A stretch of 64,000 nucleotides of DNA from JAFKFI01 sp963795435 (lineage in GTDB: Bacteria > Pseudomonadota > Alphaproteobacteria > Acetobacterales > Acetobacteraceae): positions 2,170,001 through 2,234,000 of the forward strand of contig CAWCHV010000007.1 in NCBI GenBank assembly GCA_963795435.1, given 5' to 3'. Below, one piece after another: positions 17,538 through 26,522 of the stretch. Position numbers and translations under genes: made by a program. How positions within the stretch are numbered: the first letter of the stretch is position 1; the number at the start of each line of letters is the position of its first letter. Below the pieces are notes generated by a model. The model did not search any database. It saw only the letters and a program-made list of their open reading frames with translations, and was not told the DNA's origin.

Positions 17538-17732
17538 TCAGATCCCGGCGGCGAACAGCGCGCGCACGCCGATGCCGATGACCTGATCGACGACTAGGAA
17601 GAATACCGCGGCCAACGCCACCATCGCGAACACCAGGCCGGTGGTGACCAGCGTCTCCTTGCGCGACGGCCAGGTGACCTTGGACACCTCGCTGCGCACC
17701 TCACGCACAAATCTCGCCGGATCGACCGCCAC
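17538..17732 (-). CDS. secE: Preprotein translocase subunit SecE
   Basis: Small essential subunit of the SecYEG channel, 64 aa. A GTG start at 17732 is chosen because AAGGGAG lies eight bases upstream and the frame above it enters the tRNA-Trp gene. The sequence has the conserved FVREVRSEVSKVTWPSRKET amphipathic helix followed by one transmembrane helix (LVFAMVALAAVFFLVVDQVI). It lies between tRNA-Trp and nusG, the common bacterial order. Confidence 0.92.
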   Translation of the reverse strand: MAVDPARFVREVRSEVSKVTWPSRKETLVTTGLVFAMVALAAVFFLVVDQVIGIGVRALFAAGI

Positions 17733-17817
17733 GAAAACAACTCCCTTGTCGCGAAATGGCTGCTTAGCACCGCGCGCGTCCCGCGGGAACGCACCGCCCG
17801 CCGAGGCCGCACGTTCC

Positions 17818-17894
17818 TGGCAGGGGTGGAGGGTCTCGAACCCCCAGCCTCCGGTTTTGGAGACCGGCGCTCTAGCCAATTGAGCTACACCCCT
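17818..17894 (-). tRNA. tRNA-Trp (CCA)
   Basis: The minus strand folds into a complete cloverleaf: acceptor AGGGGTG paired with CACCCCT, D arm around AGCTCAATTGGCTAGAGC, anticodon loop with CCA (reads UGG), and T arm GGGGTTCGAGACCCT. The 3' CCA is encoded. It lies directly upstream of secE, as in many alphaproteobacteria. Confidence 0.95.
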
Positions 17895-18032
17895 GCACGG
17901 CACAGCCGTTCCTCCGCCGGAGGAAGCCGGACGCGCAGGGGGCGTATGAAGAGCGCGGGAGGCCAGGTGTCAAGGGTTGCGAGTGCCGAGGCCGATGGCT
18001 TTCGGATCCCGGATCTCACGGGCGACCCGCGT

Positions 18033-18106
18033 TGGAGCGGGTGACGGGGATCGAACCCGCACAACCAGCTTGGAAGGCTGGGGCTCTACCATTGAGCTAC
18101 ACCCGC
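18033..18106 (-). tRNA. tRNA-Gly (TCC)
   Basis: Minus-strand cloverleaf with acceptor GCGGGTG/CACCCGC, D arm TAGCTCAATGGTAGAGC, anticodon TCC in the loop CTTCCAA, T arm GCGGGTTCGATCCCCGT and an encoded CCA. It is the middle gene of a Tyr-Gly-Trp tRNA series that leads into secE-nusG; the tuf gene often found here is missing. Confidence 0.95.
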
Positions 18107-18147
18107 GCCGAGTCGCCGACGTTCTCGCGGCTGGATTCCCGTCACTA

Positions 18148-18972
18148 TTAGCGCGCGGGGCGTTCTCGCGCAAAGCTGTCGACCGCCATCGTAGCATCGC
18201 GCGATGGCGCCGTTCGCCAGCGACCCGGCTCGTACGGATCGCTGGACGGAAGCGCTTGGCGGGCGGGACGGGCCGAGCGAGCCCAGAAGCGCCTCGTCGC
18301 CCAACCCGCGCCGGCCGCGGCGGCCAGCAGCGCGAGCCCCATGCCGGGGCTCCGGGATATCGCCGCGCGGCGCCGGAGATGACGGGGGCAGGTCCGGCGG
18401 CGGCGGGAACGGCTCGGGGGTGCCCAGATCCGGGGGTGGCTGCGGCAGGATGATGGGCTGAAGGGTCGCGAGGCCGATATTCTGGGGCAGCACGGGTGCG
18501 CCGAGATCTCCTGCGCCGAGGACGCCGAAACCCTGGAGCGGCCCGGCGGCGCCGGCGACCTGCGGCGGCATAGCCGCGCCGCCACCTTGCCCCCCGAGGT
18601 CGCGGACGGTCCCGGCGGCCCGTCCGCCCCCGCATCGGCGACAAGGGCAGCTGGCGCGGGGGCCAGCGCCTCGCCAGCCGTCATGCCGAGCGAGACCACG
18701 CCGACCCCTATCAATCCCACCCCGACGGCGTGGCAAACGATCTCAAGGCGAGCGGGGATGTGGCGGGGAACATGATGGGACAAGCGCGAGACGTGACGGG
18801 AAACGTGCGAAACCTGACGCCGGACGCCACGGAACGGTCCCCGCACCGCTCCTCGCGCGACATGGCGGACGACCTCGGAACAGATCGTGACGATGGCAGG
18901 GATCGACATTGCGGGACCGCCGGACAAGGGGGCGCGCGTCAGCGCCGCGGTATCGTCGTCGAAATTCGTCAA
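18148..18972 (-). pseudogene. Frameshifted PEP-CTERM-like proline-rich protein gene
   Basis: The frame starting MTNFDDDTAALTRAPLSGGP runs through a hydrophobic segment (LEIVCHAVGVGLIGVGVVSL) to about 18592. A six-base G run (minus strand) separates it from GGGAAMPPQVAGAAGPLQGF and a proline-rich stretch with PQPPPDLGTPEPFPPPP in another frame. A four-base C run near 18346 must lose one base to join IPEP to GMGLALLAAAAGAGWATRR. IPEPG, a hydrophobic helix and an Arg pair make a PEP-CTERM-like tail. Both breaks are in homopolymers, so sequencing error is possible. The gene sits between tRNA-Tyr and tRNA-Gly, where tuf often lies. Confidence 0.5.
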
Positions 18973-18986
18973 TGAAATGTTGACGC

Positions 18987-19072
18987 TGGTGGAGGGGGTT
19001 GGATTCGAACCAACGTAGGCGTACGCCAGCGGATTTACAGTCCGCCCCCTTTAGCCACTCGGGCACCCCTCC
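18987..19072 (-). tRNA. tRNA-Tyr (GTA)
   Basis: A class II tRNA of 86 bases including CCA on the minus strand. The acceptor is GGAGGGG/CCCCTCC, the anticodon is GTA in the loop CTGTAAA, a long variable arm with CGCTGGCGTACGCC follows, and the T arm is GTTGGTTCGAATCCAAC. It heads the Tyr-Gly-Trp series. Confidence 0.95.
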
Positions 19073-19414
19073 GCAGAGCAAAAAGCCTCCGGCTGGTGCT
19101 TCTAGGGCTGAAGCGGGGCGGCAGCAACCGGGAACGAACGCAGAACCCCCGAGGGCCGGGTGGCACAAACGGGGGCACAGGGCAGCCACTATCTGTTCCT
19201 GGGATCAGGCAGTCTCAACGAGGTCTGGCTGCCCATCCCAGGCTGACCCGTCATTTAGTGGACATCCCGAGCCGGGCTTGTACACGGCGGGCATCGGCCC
19301 GGGAGAACCTGGCGTAAGACCTCCTGGGAGATGTCCCACACGGAGGGATTGTAGCCCCGCACATCGAGGCAGGCAGAGCAGTAGGCATTCTTGAAGGCGT
19401 TCAGGAGCGCGGCA

Positions 19415-19585
19415 TCAATGGCCTCCGCTGTAGCGGCGCCAGCATGGGAGCGCGACCTGTATAAGCCGCTTACGCTCAGCGTTCGATAGCGCACCGTCCT
19501 TTTTGGGACGCCCGCGCCGACCGGGTTCCTTGGCCGTGGGCAGCCCCTGGACGATGACCTCGCTACCCGGACGGCAATGCGACAT
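19415..19585 (-). pseudogene. Small basic ORF, probable relic
   Basis: A 56-codon frame starting at the ATG at 19585. Its centre, RRGRPKKDGALSNAERKR, resembles the conserved start of small basic proteins often found on plasmids and in integrated elements, but the sequence after it changes character, as if the frame were lost. I cannot name a family and the gene is more likely a relic than functional. Confidence 0.25.
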
Positions 19586-19893
19586 GGCTGGCTTCGTAAT
19601 ACTGTTCCTAGGAACAGATTATGGGCGACGCCCCGCCCCGCAACCCCTTTGTGTGCCATGGAACGGAAAATCAACCATTGATCCGCGTTACCCGTCACGT
19701 CGTGTTTCCCAGAACAACAAACAATTCGCCACCTTTGGAGGGCAGCATCACGGTTGCTCGGAAGCGCGAGAGCGCGGCCGGTGCTTAACCGGTTGCCCCT
19801 ACCCGGGCGACATGCCGCCGACAGAGTTCTGGCCTCCCGTCCAGCCTGTGACCCGATCCGCTGACCTCGCTTCGGCCCGCGGGGGACGACAAA

Positions 19894-20066
19894 GATGCAC
19901 AATTCAGCGCAGCGACCGGTGGATGTCCGGTTTGCTCGGGATCTTCCGGAAATATCTCGGTCCGCAGATGTACAATTCAGCACGGTGCGTCTTGGCTGCG
20001 TGATCGGTCCAGGACTCACGCGGGCCAATGCTCGAATGCGGCACGCCGAAAAATGTACAATTCAGC
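19894..20066. repeat. Three direct copies of a 15-base motif
   Basis: The sequence RATGYACAATTCAGC occurs at 19894-19908, 19967-19981 and 20052-20066, spaced 73 and 85 bases apart, all in one orientation. The first copy differs by one base (C for T) and the third by its first base. Multiple short repeats with such spacing are known near the ends of IS21-family elements, where they bind transposase; that interpretation is only a suggestion because no transposase gene is present. Confidence 0.6.
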
Positions 20067-20250
20067 TTGCCTGAGGGCTGAGTGGAACCGCTAGCGGGAT
20101 CCTTGGGGGGAGGGTCCAACTGGTTCCGCTCCGACGTGGGCAAGGCGCGGGGGACGGGGAAGCGCACGCTACCCGAGGGGGCGCTGTTGCGCGTCGGGAA
20201 GCGGTGACAATCGCGCTTGACGGGCGGCGCCCCGCGAGCGCGGTCGTGGT

Positions 20251-21879
20251 TCAGAATACCTGCCGAAGGATCACGTAGAGCGAGCCGGCGATCAGCATCG
20301 CGGCGGGCAGGGTCAGCACCCAGGCCAGCGCCATATTCTTGATCGTGCTCCATTGCAGCCCCGATCCGTTGGCCGCCATCGTGCCGGCCACACCGCTCGA
20401 CAGCACGTGCGTCGTGGACACCGGCAGCCCGTAGACGTCGGCGAGGCCGATCGTCGCCATGGCGACGATCTCGGCCGACGCGCCCTGCGCGTAGGTCAGA
20501 TGCGTCTTGCCGATCTTTTCGCCGACTGTCACGACGATGCGCTTCCAGCCGATCATCGTGCCCAAGCCGAGCGCGAGCGCCACCGTGACCTTCACCCAGG
20601 TCGGGATGAACTTGGTCCCGCTGTCGAGCGAGGATCTGAGCGACTTCAGCTTGGCGAGGTCGGCGGCATCGAACCCGGCCGGGCTCGCGCCCATCACGCG
20701 CACCGCCTCCGATGCCAGGTACATGTCGTTGCGGACGTTCGGCGTGGCGGCCGCCGGCACGGTCCTGATCGCGCCGTAGTTCTTCACCTGCCGAGCGATG
20801 TCGTCGGTCAGCGTGGCGAGGGCCGCGAACACGTCGGGGCCTGCGACCCGCTGCGTCTTCAGCGCTTCGCCGACCGTGGCGCGCGCCGCCGCGGCGTTGG
20901 CCGGTGGCGTGGCGCCTCCCGCATGGGCACGGAACACGTCGCTCGCCTGCTGCGTCACGCTCAGGAACATGGGCGTGGTGCTCTCGGGAATGGCCCGGTT
21001 CAGCGCGTAGGCGGTCGGCGCCGCGCCGATCAGGATGAGCATGATGAGGCCCATGCCCTTCTGTCCGTCGTTGCTGCCGTGGAAGAACGACACGCCGGTG
21101 CACGTCAGCACCAGGAGGGCGCGGATCGGCCCCGGTGGCGGCTGCCGCCCTTCGGGTGCGGTGTAGAGCGCCCGGCTGCGCACCACGAATTTCATCGCCA
21201 GGAGCAGGAGCGCCGCGAGCACGAAGCCGATCACCGGGCTGAACAGCAGCGCCTTCAGTACGCCGACCGCCTGCCCCCAGTCCACGCCCGAGGTCGCGGA
21301 GCTGGCCGGCGCCAGCAGCTGGTTGGCGATGCCGACGCCCATGATCGAGCCGATCAGGGCGTGCGAGGAACTGTTGGGCAGCCCCATCGCCCAGGTGCCG
21401 AGGTTCCATATGATCGCGGCGAACAGCAGGGCGAAGATCATGGCGTAGCCGGCGCCGCTGCCGACCTGCAGGATCAGCTCCACCGGCAGCAGGGTGACGA
21501 CGGTGAAGGCGACCGCCCCGCTCGAGGTCAGCACGCCGAGGAAGTTGAAGGTTCCCGACCAGATCACCGCCACGAGCGGGGGCAGGCTGTGGGTGTAGAT
21601 GACGGTGGCGACCGCGTTGGCGGTGTCGTGGAAGCCGTTGACGAACTCGAACCCGAGCGCGATCAGCAGCGCCAGCCCGAGCAGCACGAGGGCGCCGATC
21701 GCCAGGTCCTGCTCGCCGACCTCGCTGATGTCGCTGAAGATGCTGAACGCGGCGTAGCCGAGGCCCGCCACCAGCACCAGCAGGAAGGCGATCGCTCCGA
21801 CCGGGTGCGGCCTGCCGTCGAGATGCGGGCGCGGCGACGAGGCGTCCGCCACGCCGCCATTCATCGTCAGGTCCGACAT
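20251..21879 (-). CDS. pit: Inorganic phosphate transporter, Pit family
   Basis: Low-affinity phosphate (metal-phosphate/H+) symporter of the PiT family, 542 aa. The duplicated PiT signature is visible in FEFVNGFHDTANAVATVIYT and again near the C-terminus in VYGLPVSTTHVLSSGVAGTM; LPNSSSHALIGSIMGVG marks the first-half Ser-rich loop. A long hydrophilic insert (about residues 285-430) separates the two membrane halves, a feature of the larger bacterial Pit subfamily. No phoU-like partner is adjacent. The start MSDLTMNGGVADAS at 21879 has only a moderate ribosome-binding site. Confidence 0.88.
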   Translation of the reverse strand: MSDLTMNGGVADASSPRPHLDGRPHPVGAIAFLLVLVAGLGYAAFSIFSDISEVGEQDLAIGALVLLGLALLIALGFEFVNGFHDTANAVATVIYTHSLPPLVAVIWSGTFNFLGVLTSSGAVAFTVVTLLPVELILQVGSGAGYAMIFALLFAAIIWNLGTWAMGLPNSSSHALIGSIMGVGIANQLLAPASSATSGVDWGQAVGVLKALLFSPVIGFVLAALLLLAMKFVVRSRALYTAPEGRQPPPGPIRALLVLTCTGVSFFHGSNDGQKGMGLIMLILIGAAPTAYALNRAIPESTTPMFLSVTQQASDVFRAHAGGATPPANAAAARATVGEALKTQRVAGPDVFAALATLTDDIARQVKNYGAIRTVPAAATPNVRNDMYLASEAVRVMGASPAGFDAADLAKLKSLRSSLDSGTKFIPTWVKVTVALALGLGTMIGWKRIVVTVGEKIGKTHLTYAQGASAEIVAMATIGLADVYGLPVSTTHVLSSGVAGTMAANGSGLQWSTIKNMALAWVLTLPAAMLIAGSLYVILRQVF

Positions 21880-22120
21880 GACGCCCCCGAGCCGTTGCGA
21901 ATGCCTGCTCTATCCCGACAGCCGAACGGGTTTCGATGTCGGTTCGATGACAAATCGGCGACAGTGCCGCGGGTGACCCCTCGGGTGGATGACAGGGCAG
22001 GGTGCCGGGCGGACCAGTCTCTTGTGCGCCCTGGTCATGGTCGACGGGAGCCCGACGGTCCAGCGGGGCTGCTGACGTCGCACGGCGACTCGGCGCATGA
22101 TGGAACAACAACCGAGACCG

Positions 22121-22353
22121 GAATAGACGCTCTCGAAGGCGATCAGCTTCGGCGCGGCGGTCGGCGCCTCGCGCAGCAGCTCCGCCAGATGCCCCACGTC
22201 GTTGTGGCGGAAGATACGGCAGGTCGCCTTGGAGCCCTTGATGCCGGCGATCATCGAGGCGTGGTTTTTGGCGTCGGAGAACACCAGCCAGTTGGGCAGG
22301 CTGCTCAGGATGGTGGACAGCGGCCCCCTTGTTGGAGACGAAGCCGAGGCAAG
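22121..22353 (-). pseudogene. Duplicated internal fragment of hemA
   Basis: About 233 bases match the stretch 27169-27407 inside the intact hemA gene, in the same orientation, with fewer than ten substitutions over the first 200 bases and small indels at the right end. On the minus strand it still reads SDAKNHASMIAGIKGSKATC and RIFRHNDVGHLAELLREAPT, then leaves the homology abruptly at 22121. It has neither start nor PLP-lysine region and is non-functional. Together with hemA it flanks the DUF1254/outer-membrane genes as direct repeats. Confidence 0.85.
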
Positions 22354-22366
22354 CAGTAGTTCGTAC

Positions 22367-23914
22367 TCAGCCGAGCTTCACAATGTCATCAGGCTTCCAG
22401 CTCTGGTCGTAGAACGCGACCTCCGCGCCGTAGAGGCGCAGCGCCACGAGGAAGTCGCGCCCCTCAACCACTTGAATCCAGTTCGCCTCGGGCGCGGCGG
22501 CGGGCCGACGCGATCCGAAGAACAGGTCGATCGACCCGTCGGCGTTCTTCGTGACCTTGTTGTAGCCGTTGATCGACGGCAGCAGCTGCGGCGTTTCCGG
22601 CATCGTGCCGTCGACGACATTGTAAGCCGTCACAGCCCAGAAGAGCTGCGCCGGAATGCCCGCGGGAAGGTGCAGACGGTAGGCGCTAGACCCATTCAGG
22701 AAACTCCCGTCCTTGTCGCGCGCGGTGAACGGATACTTCGACCCGGCCCCGATGGTCCGCATCACCATCGCCGGCGCCGATGAATAGGCATACTGGAAGA
22801 ATGCGGCGCGCTGCATGACGTCGAGATAGCTCTCTTGCAGCCATTCCGCCGTCCCGCCAGCCCAGGCGCGCTCCCATTGGCGGTCATCGTAATAGAGGTT
22901 GCGCCCATCAGTACGGCCAAGCTGACGCGTCGCCAGGATCATGCGTGGCGCCTTCTGTACTGCCTGAAGCAACAATTTCTGTTGCCGCGCATCGGGTGCG
23001 AAGGGCCGTCCCTTGATGATGCCGATCGCAGCGAGGACGCCACGCAGCTCCAGCGACATGCACTCGACCGGCTCCTCGTCCACGAAGGCCTTGAGCTTGG
23101 TCCAGTAGGTGTTGTCCACCGGATACATCATGTCGACGCGCTTGCCGGACGCGTTGGGGAATTGCATCGGCTTGACGGTGCGCTCCTCCTCGAACAGCGG
23201 GTAGACGCGGGTCCGTTGCGCGTTGGCGGCGCCAGGCGCAGGGTCCGGCCCGTTCTCGCCCTGCGCCATCAGCGTGCGGAAGAACAGAAAGACGTTGTAG
23301 GTGGAGGACGGAAACGCGAAGTAGCCGGCCGGTACCGGCTCGGCGTAGCCCGGCGGGAGCAGCAGATAGAGCCCGCCCCGCGCGCGGTCCGGGCCGATGG
23401 CACCGACATCGGTGATGGTCCGCTGGAAGAAGTCGGTGAACATGCCGATGACGTTCGCCGGCGCGGCAACGACGAGCGGCCCCGTCTCCTTGAGGTTCAG
23501 ATAGCTCATCGAGTAGATGACGTCCGCATTGGGCGTCGGAACCCAGCAGCGGCTGTCCATCCGATCCTTCCACACGGGCAGTACGTTGTAGCCCTTGCCG
23601 AAGACGGCCTCGGACCCGTCGCGCATACCGATCACGTTCAGCGCCGACAGCGTCATGATGTAGGCATGGATGGCGTTCTGAACGAACAACTCGTCACGCA
23701 GCGCTTCTGCTTCGGCGTGATCCAGCCAGTTGCCGTTGTTGATCTGCGCCATCAGCGGCGAGAGGGGGGACGTTCCCGCGGCAGCGGATGAGGAGGCGGG
23801 CGCTCCGGTCCCCGCCGCCGAAGTGCCGGTCTGGGCGCGTGCCGAGCCCAGGGCAGGCAGAACGATGCCGGCGGCCAGGGCGGCCCGGCGCGTGAGCGGA
23901 TGCGATGCGGTCAT
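22367..23914 (-). CDS. Exported DUF1254/DUF1214 protein
   Basis: A 515-residue protein with a leader (TRRAALAAGIVLPALGSARAQ, Tat-like RR) and the two linked domains of unknown function. DUF1254 is at about residues 70-200, with GYNVLPVWKDRMDSRCWVPT then PNADVIYSMSYLNL and NVIGMFTDFFQRTITDVGAIG. DUF1214 covers about 330-510, with FLNGSSAYRLHLPAGIPAQL, FWAVTAYNVVDGTMPETPQL and EANWIQVVEGRDFLVALRLYG. Such proteins are periplasmic or membrane-associated and of unknown activity. It is followed upstream by a second, frameshifted copy and an outer-membrane gene, all on the minus strand, so the three probably formed one operon. Confidence 0.8.
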   Translation of the reverse strand: MTASHPLTRRAALAAGIVLPALGSARAQTGTSAAGTGAPASSSAAAGTSPLSPLMAQINNGNWLDHAEAEALRDELFVQNAIHAYIMTLSALNVIGMRDGSEAVFGKGYNVLPVWKDRMDSRCWVPTPNADVIYSMSYLNLKETGPLVVAAPANVIGMFTDFFQRTITDVGAIGPDRARGGLYLLLPPGYAEPVPAGYFAFPSSTYNVFLFFRTLMAQGENGPDPAPGAANAQRTRVYPLFEEERTVKPMQFPNASGKRVDMMYPVDNTYWTKLKAFVDEEPVECMSLELRGVLAAIGIIKGRPFAPDARQQKLLLQAVQKAPRMILATRQLGRTDGRNLYYDDRQWERAWAGGTAEWLQESYLDVMQRAAFFQYAYSSAPAMVMRTIGAGSKYPFTARDKDGSFLNGSSAYRLHLPAGIPAQLFWAVTAYNVVDGTMPETPQLLPSINGYNKVTKNADGSIDLFFGSRRPAAAPEANWIQVVEGRDFLVALRLYGAEVAFYDQSWKPDDIVKLG

Positions 23915-23967
23915 TGCGGCATGTCTCTGATGCGGGATTGTCGATTGGGACTGCTTGCTTCCAACAG

Positions 23968-25540
23968 TCACGGCCGCTTCTCGATCTTCGGCGGCTGCCA
24001 GGAGCCGTCGAGGATCGCCTGTTCGCCCCAATAGGCGCGGATGTAGAGGGAGAAAGTGCCATCCGGCGCTGGCAGCCAATTCGCCTCGCGGCCTGACCCC
24101 GGATTGGCCTTGCCGGCGTAGAGCGTCAGTGACCCGTCCGCGTTGCGCGCGAGATTCGTGTTCTTCGTCCCGAGCGAATATCGGTTCAGCGGATTGGCGT
24201 GGAACAGGTGCTTATCGTTGTAGAGCGTCAGTGACCAGAAGCCGCGGACGGGCGGTGTTTGGCCCGGCGCGAAGGTGATGGCATAGTTGTTCGCACCCTG
24301 GAGCTGGGCGCCATCGGCATCGAGGTCGGTGTAGAAATACTGCGTCTCGGTGGGCCGGTTGTCGAACATGTTCGACTTCGCCGTGCCGAGCCGGTCGAAG
24401 TAGTCCACGCCGAACTCGGCATTGTGCTTCGAGCGGTTCCAGTTGTTGCCCGCCGGCACGCCATTGTGCCGCCATTGGAAGAACGGACCAACGATGTCGC
24501 GCTCGGCCGCGACCGCGGTCTCGGTCAGCACGCGGGCGATGGCTCGGTCGGCTTTCGCGGCGTTCAGCAACTGCCGCAGATTGGCGTAGATCGCCTCCTC
24601 GCCCGGCTGGGGCGGCACGCTGTCCAGCACGGCGGGAAGCTGTTCGAAGAACCGTTCCGGCACCACCCAGTGCGTTTCGCCGCATCAGAGGCGGCAGCGG
24701 GGAAGTGCGGCAGGCGAGCGTAGTCCACGGTCTTCATCCGCCCATCGAAATCGCCGAGCGGATAGACGACGACCTGGTTGACCAGCGGGCGGATGGCGGC
24801 GCGGTCCTCGGCGGTGTCGTTCATGAAGACGCGCGGGATGGCATTCGCCAACTCCGTCGGGCTGCGCACGACAGCGGTGATGCCGGCCGGAACGTTGCCC
24901 TGCCAGCGCGGCCCGGCGAGCAGGTAGAAGCCCGGCCGCGTGCCATAGGGCTTGCCGAGTTGTCCGAACTGGTCCGACCGCCCGTCATAAAGAGCATAGA
25001 CCCAGAACCGATCCCCGAAATCGGGCACCTGGACCACCACGGGCTGCTCATCGAGCGCGAAGAATCCAAGCCCATAGACCACGTCCTGATTGGGGCAGGT
25101 GACAAAGGTTTCCTGCGGCGCGATGTAGTCCACGAGCATCGCGATGTGGCCGCGGGGCGCGACTGGCACGATGCCGCCCATCAGGCCGGGCTCGGGGGCC
25201 TGGATGATGGCGGCGCGGCGGCTCGCCATGTTCACCAGGGGCCAGCCCCAGATATACGCGAACTGCGCATGGCCCGGGCGTAACTTTCGGGCATCATGAT
25301 ACCATCGGCGGGCTTCGTCACCTGGGCGAAGGAGACTGGCGCAGGCGCAGCGGTTCCGCCCGCCGTAGGCTGGGCGGCTGACGTCTGCTGGGCCTGGGCC
25401 ATCCGCAGGGGGCCAACCGTGCCGGACGTCAGACCAATCGCAGCGCCGACCAGAGCGTCGCGCCCGTCGTCTCTTTGGCCATTGGTTTCGATCCATCCTC
25501 GCTGCCACTGAAACCCTACATCCTTCGGGCAGGCCGACAA
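23968..25540 (-). pseudogene. Second DUF1254/DUF1214 gene, frameshifted
   Basis: Three frames together encode a near-complete DUF1254/DUF1214 protein. The leader-like part runs DALVGAAIGLTSGTVGPLR to MMPESYARAM. After a one-base loss near 25268 it continues AQFAYIWGWPLVNMASRRAA and NQDVVYGLGFFALDEQPVVV to HFPAAASDAAK. After a second shift near 24672 it goes on HWVVPERFFEQLPAVLDSVP to the typical end AYWGEQAILDGSWQPPKIEK. Apart from these sites the frames are free of stops. The homology to the neighbouring intact gene suggests an old tandem pair. Start uncertain; an additional shift near the start is possible. Confidence 0.65.
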
Positions 25541-25639
25541 ACGCCCTCGCGTGAACCAGCATGGATTGCCGCTTCGCTCGCAACGACCGCCGCGGCCGTG
25601 TGTGGGCTTCGCCCCGCGCGCGGCGGCCGACCTCCTATC

Positions 25640-26473
25640 TCAACGGGGAAACAGAAACTGAATCTGAAAGCGGATAGACCAACTCGGCCCCAGGCTTGGG
25701 CGAACGGGATAGCCGAACCCTTGCAGCGAGGCATTGAGGGGCTGGGAGCCGATCTTGAATATCTTGCCGACGCCGCCGCCGACTGGGACCGACCAGCGAT
25801 CGGATGAGTCCGCCGTCCAATTGGCGGTTATGATCGGCGCACTCACCAGATACCAGCCGTCGGCAAGATTGTAGTTCACGAACGGCTGTAGCAGCAGCTG
25901 GCTCACGTCCTTGCGGCCGTCGGGTCCGGCGACCGACCAGAGCTGCCGGGCGAGGATGCCGATCACCCACGGCTTCGGCGTCACGAGCGCAACCGCTGCG
26001 GGTCCCATGCTCAGCTTCCCGGACCCGATCTCGCGGCTCGTCGCGGTCGGCACGGTGATCGAGGGACCGACGCCCCAAATGAGGCCACTCGCGGCCGCCG
26101 GCGAAATGTAGAAAGTCTGGTTGATATCGCCGAGGCCGAACACGGAACTCGTGCCGGACGGCGTGCCGGGATTGTCGGAGAGGCCCGGTGTCAGGCCGGG
26201 CACATAGATCACCGGCGCAATGGTGCGGCTGATCACGTTCCAGTCGCCGAAGCTGAACGGCAGCACAGGTTGGATGTTCAGTACGTTTCCAACCGCATCA
26301 TGCTGCGGGCCGGCGCCTCCGAACACGTTGTTCTGGAACGGCAGGCTATACATCGCCGCCACCGGGTTCTGCGCGGCCGCGGCCAGATCGGAGGCCGATT
26401 GCTGCGCCAAAGCCGGCACACTGAGCACCGCCAGCGCCACAGCCGATAGCCCTGACCACAACCAACGGCGCAT
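25640..26473 (-). CDS. Outer-membrane transporter-like beta-barrel protein
   Basis: A 277-residue exported protein starting MRRWLWSGLSAVALAVLSVP, a Sec signal with cleavage after ALAQ. The mature part is rich in alternating hydrophobic strands and aromatic residues (WNVISRTIAPVIYVPGL, FGLGDINQTFYISPA, WGVGPSITVPTATSREIGSG). It ends in SWSIRFQIQFLFPR, a C-terminal aromatic beta-signal expected for outer-membrane barrels. This matches the so-called transporter/neuromedin U family. ATG 26473 is preferred over an upstream in-frame start because it begins the signal peptide directly. It precedes the two DUF1254 genes on the same strand. Confidence 0.7.
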   Translation of the reverse strand: MRRWLWSGLSAVALAVLSVPALAQQSASDLAAAAQNPVAAMYSLPFQNNVFGGAGPQHDAVGNVLNIQPVLPFSFGDWNVISRTIAPVIYVPGLTPGLSDNPGTPSGTSSVFGLGDINQTFYISPAAASGLIWGVGPSITVPTATSREIGSGKLSMGPAAVALVTPKPWVIGILARQLWSVAGPDGRKDVSQLLLQPFVNYNLADGWYLVSAPIITANWTADSSDRWSVPVGGGVGKIFKIGSQPLNASLQGFGYPVRPSLGPSWSIRFQIQFLFPR

Positions 26474-26522
26474 CGAATGACTTTCCCTTGCGACGCGTGT
26501 TATACCGCCTCGCAAGCGAGGT

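Larger units (their letters stand above)
19073..20250. other. Gene-poor stretch upstream of tRNA-Tyr
   Basis: About 1.2 kb without a convincing intact gene. Base composition is lower in GC than the neighbours. Fragments with coding look occur on the minus strand: a GRPKKDGALSNAERKR piece near 19500 and, in another frame, LLNAFKNAYCSACLDVRGYN and PSVWDISQEVLRQVL between 19320 and 19430. Three 15-base direct repeats lie at its right end. The mixture suggests a decayed mobile or acquired segment, which is an inference; no integrase or transposase domain is recognised. Confidence 0.4.

Noticed and set aside
15719..17581. Long plus-strand open frame across the MFS relic, Uma2 gene and nusG
   Set aside because: It is antisense to recognisable genes; the sequence shows no domain and crosses several gene boundaries.
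17818..19072. tRNA cluster as an integration site for a genomic island
   Set aside because: All three tRNAs are complete, no integrase gene or duplicated tRNA 3' end is seen on either side; the gene-poor segment lies at the 5' side of tRNA-Tyr, not at the usual 3' attachment side.
19894..20088. Open frame of 65 codons through the three 15-base repeats
   Set aside because: No coding character beyond the repeated stretch; frame openness is explained by the repeats themselves.
20353..22359. Long plus-strand open frame opposite pit
   Set aside because: The translation is Arg/His/Gln-rich without any domain and mirrors the codon pattern of the Pit gene on the other strand.
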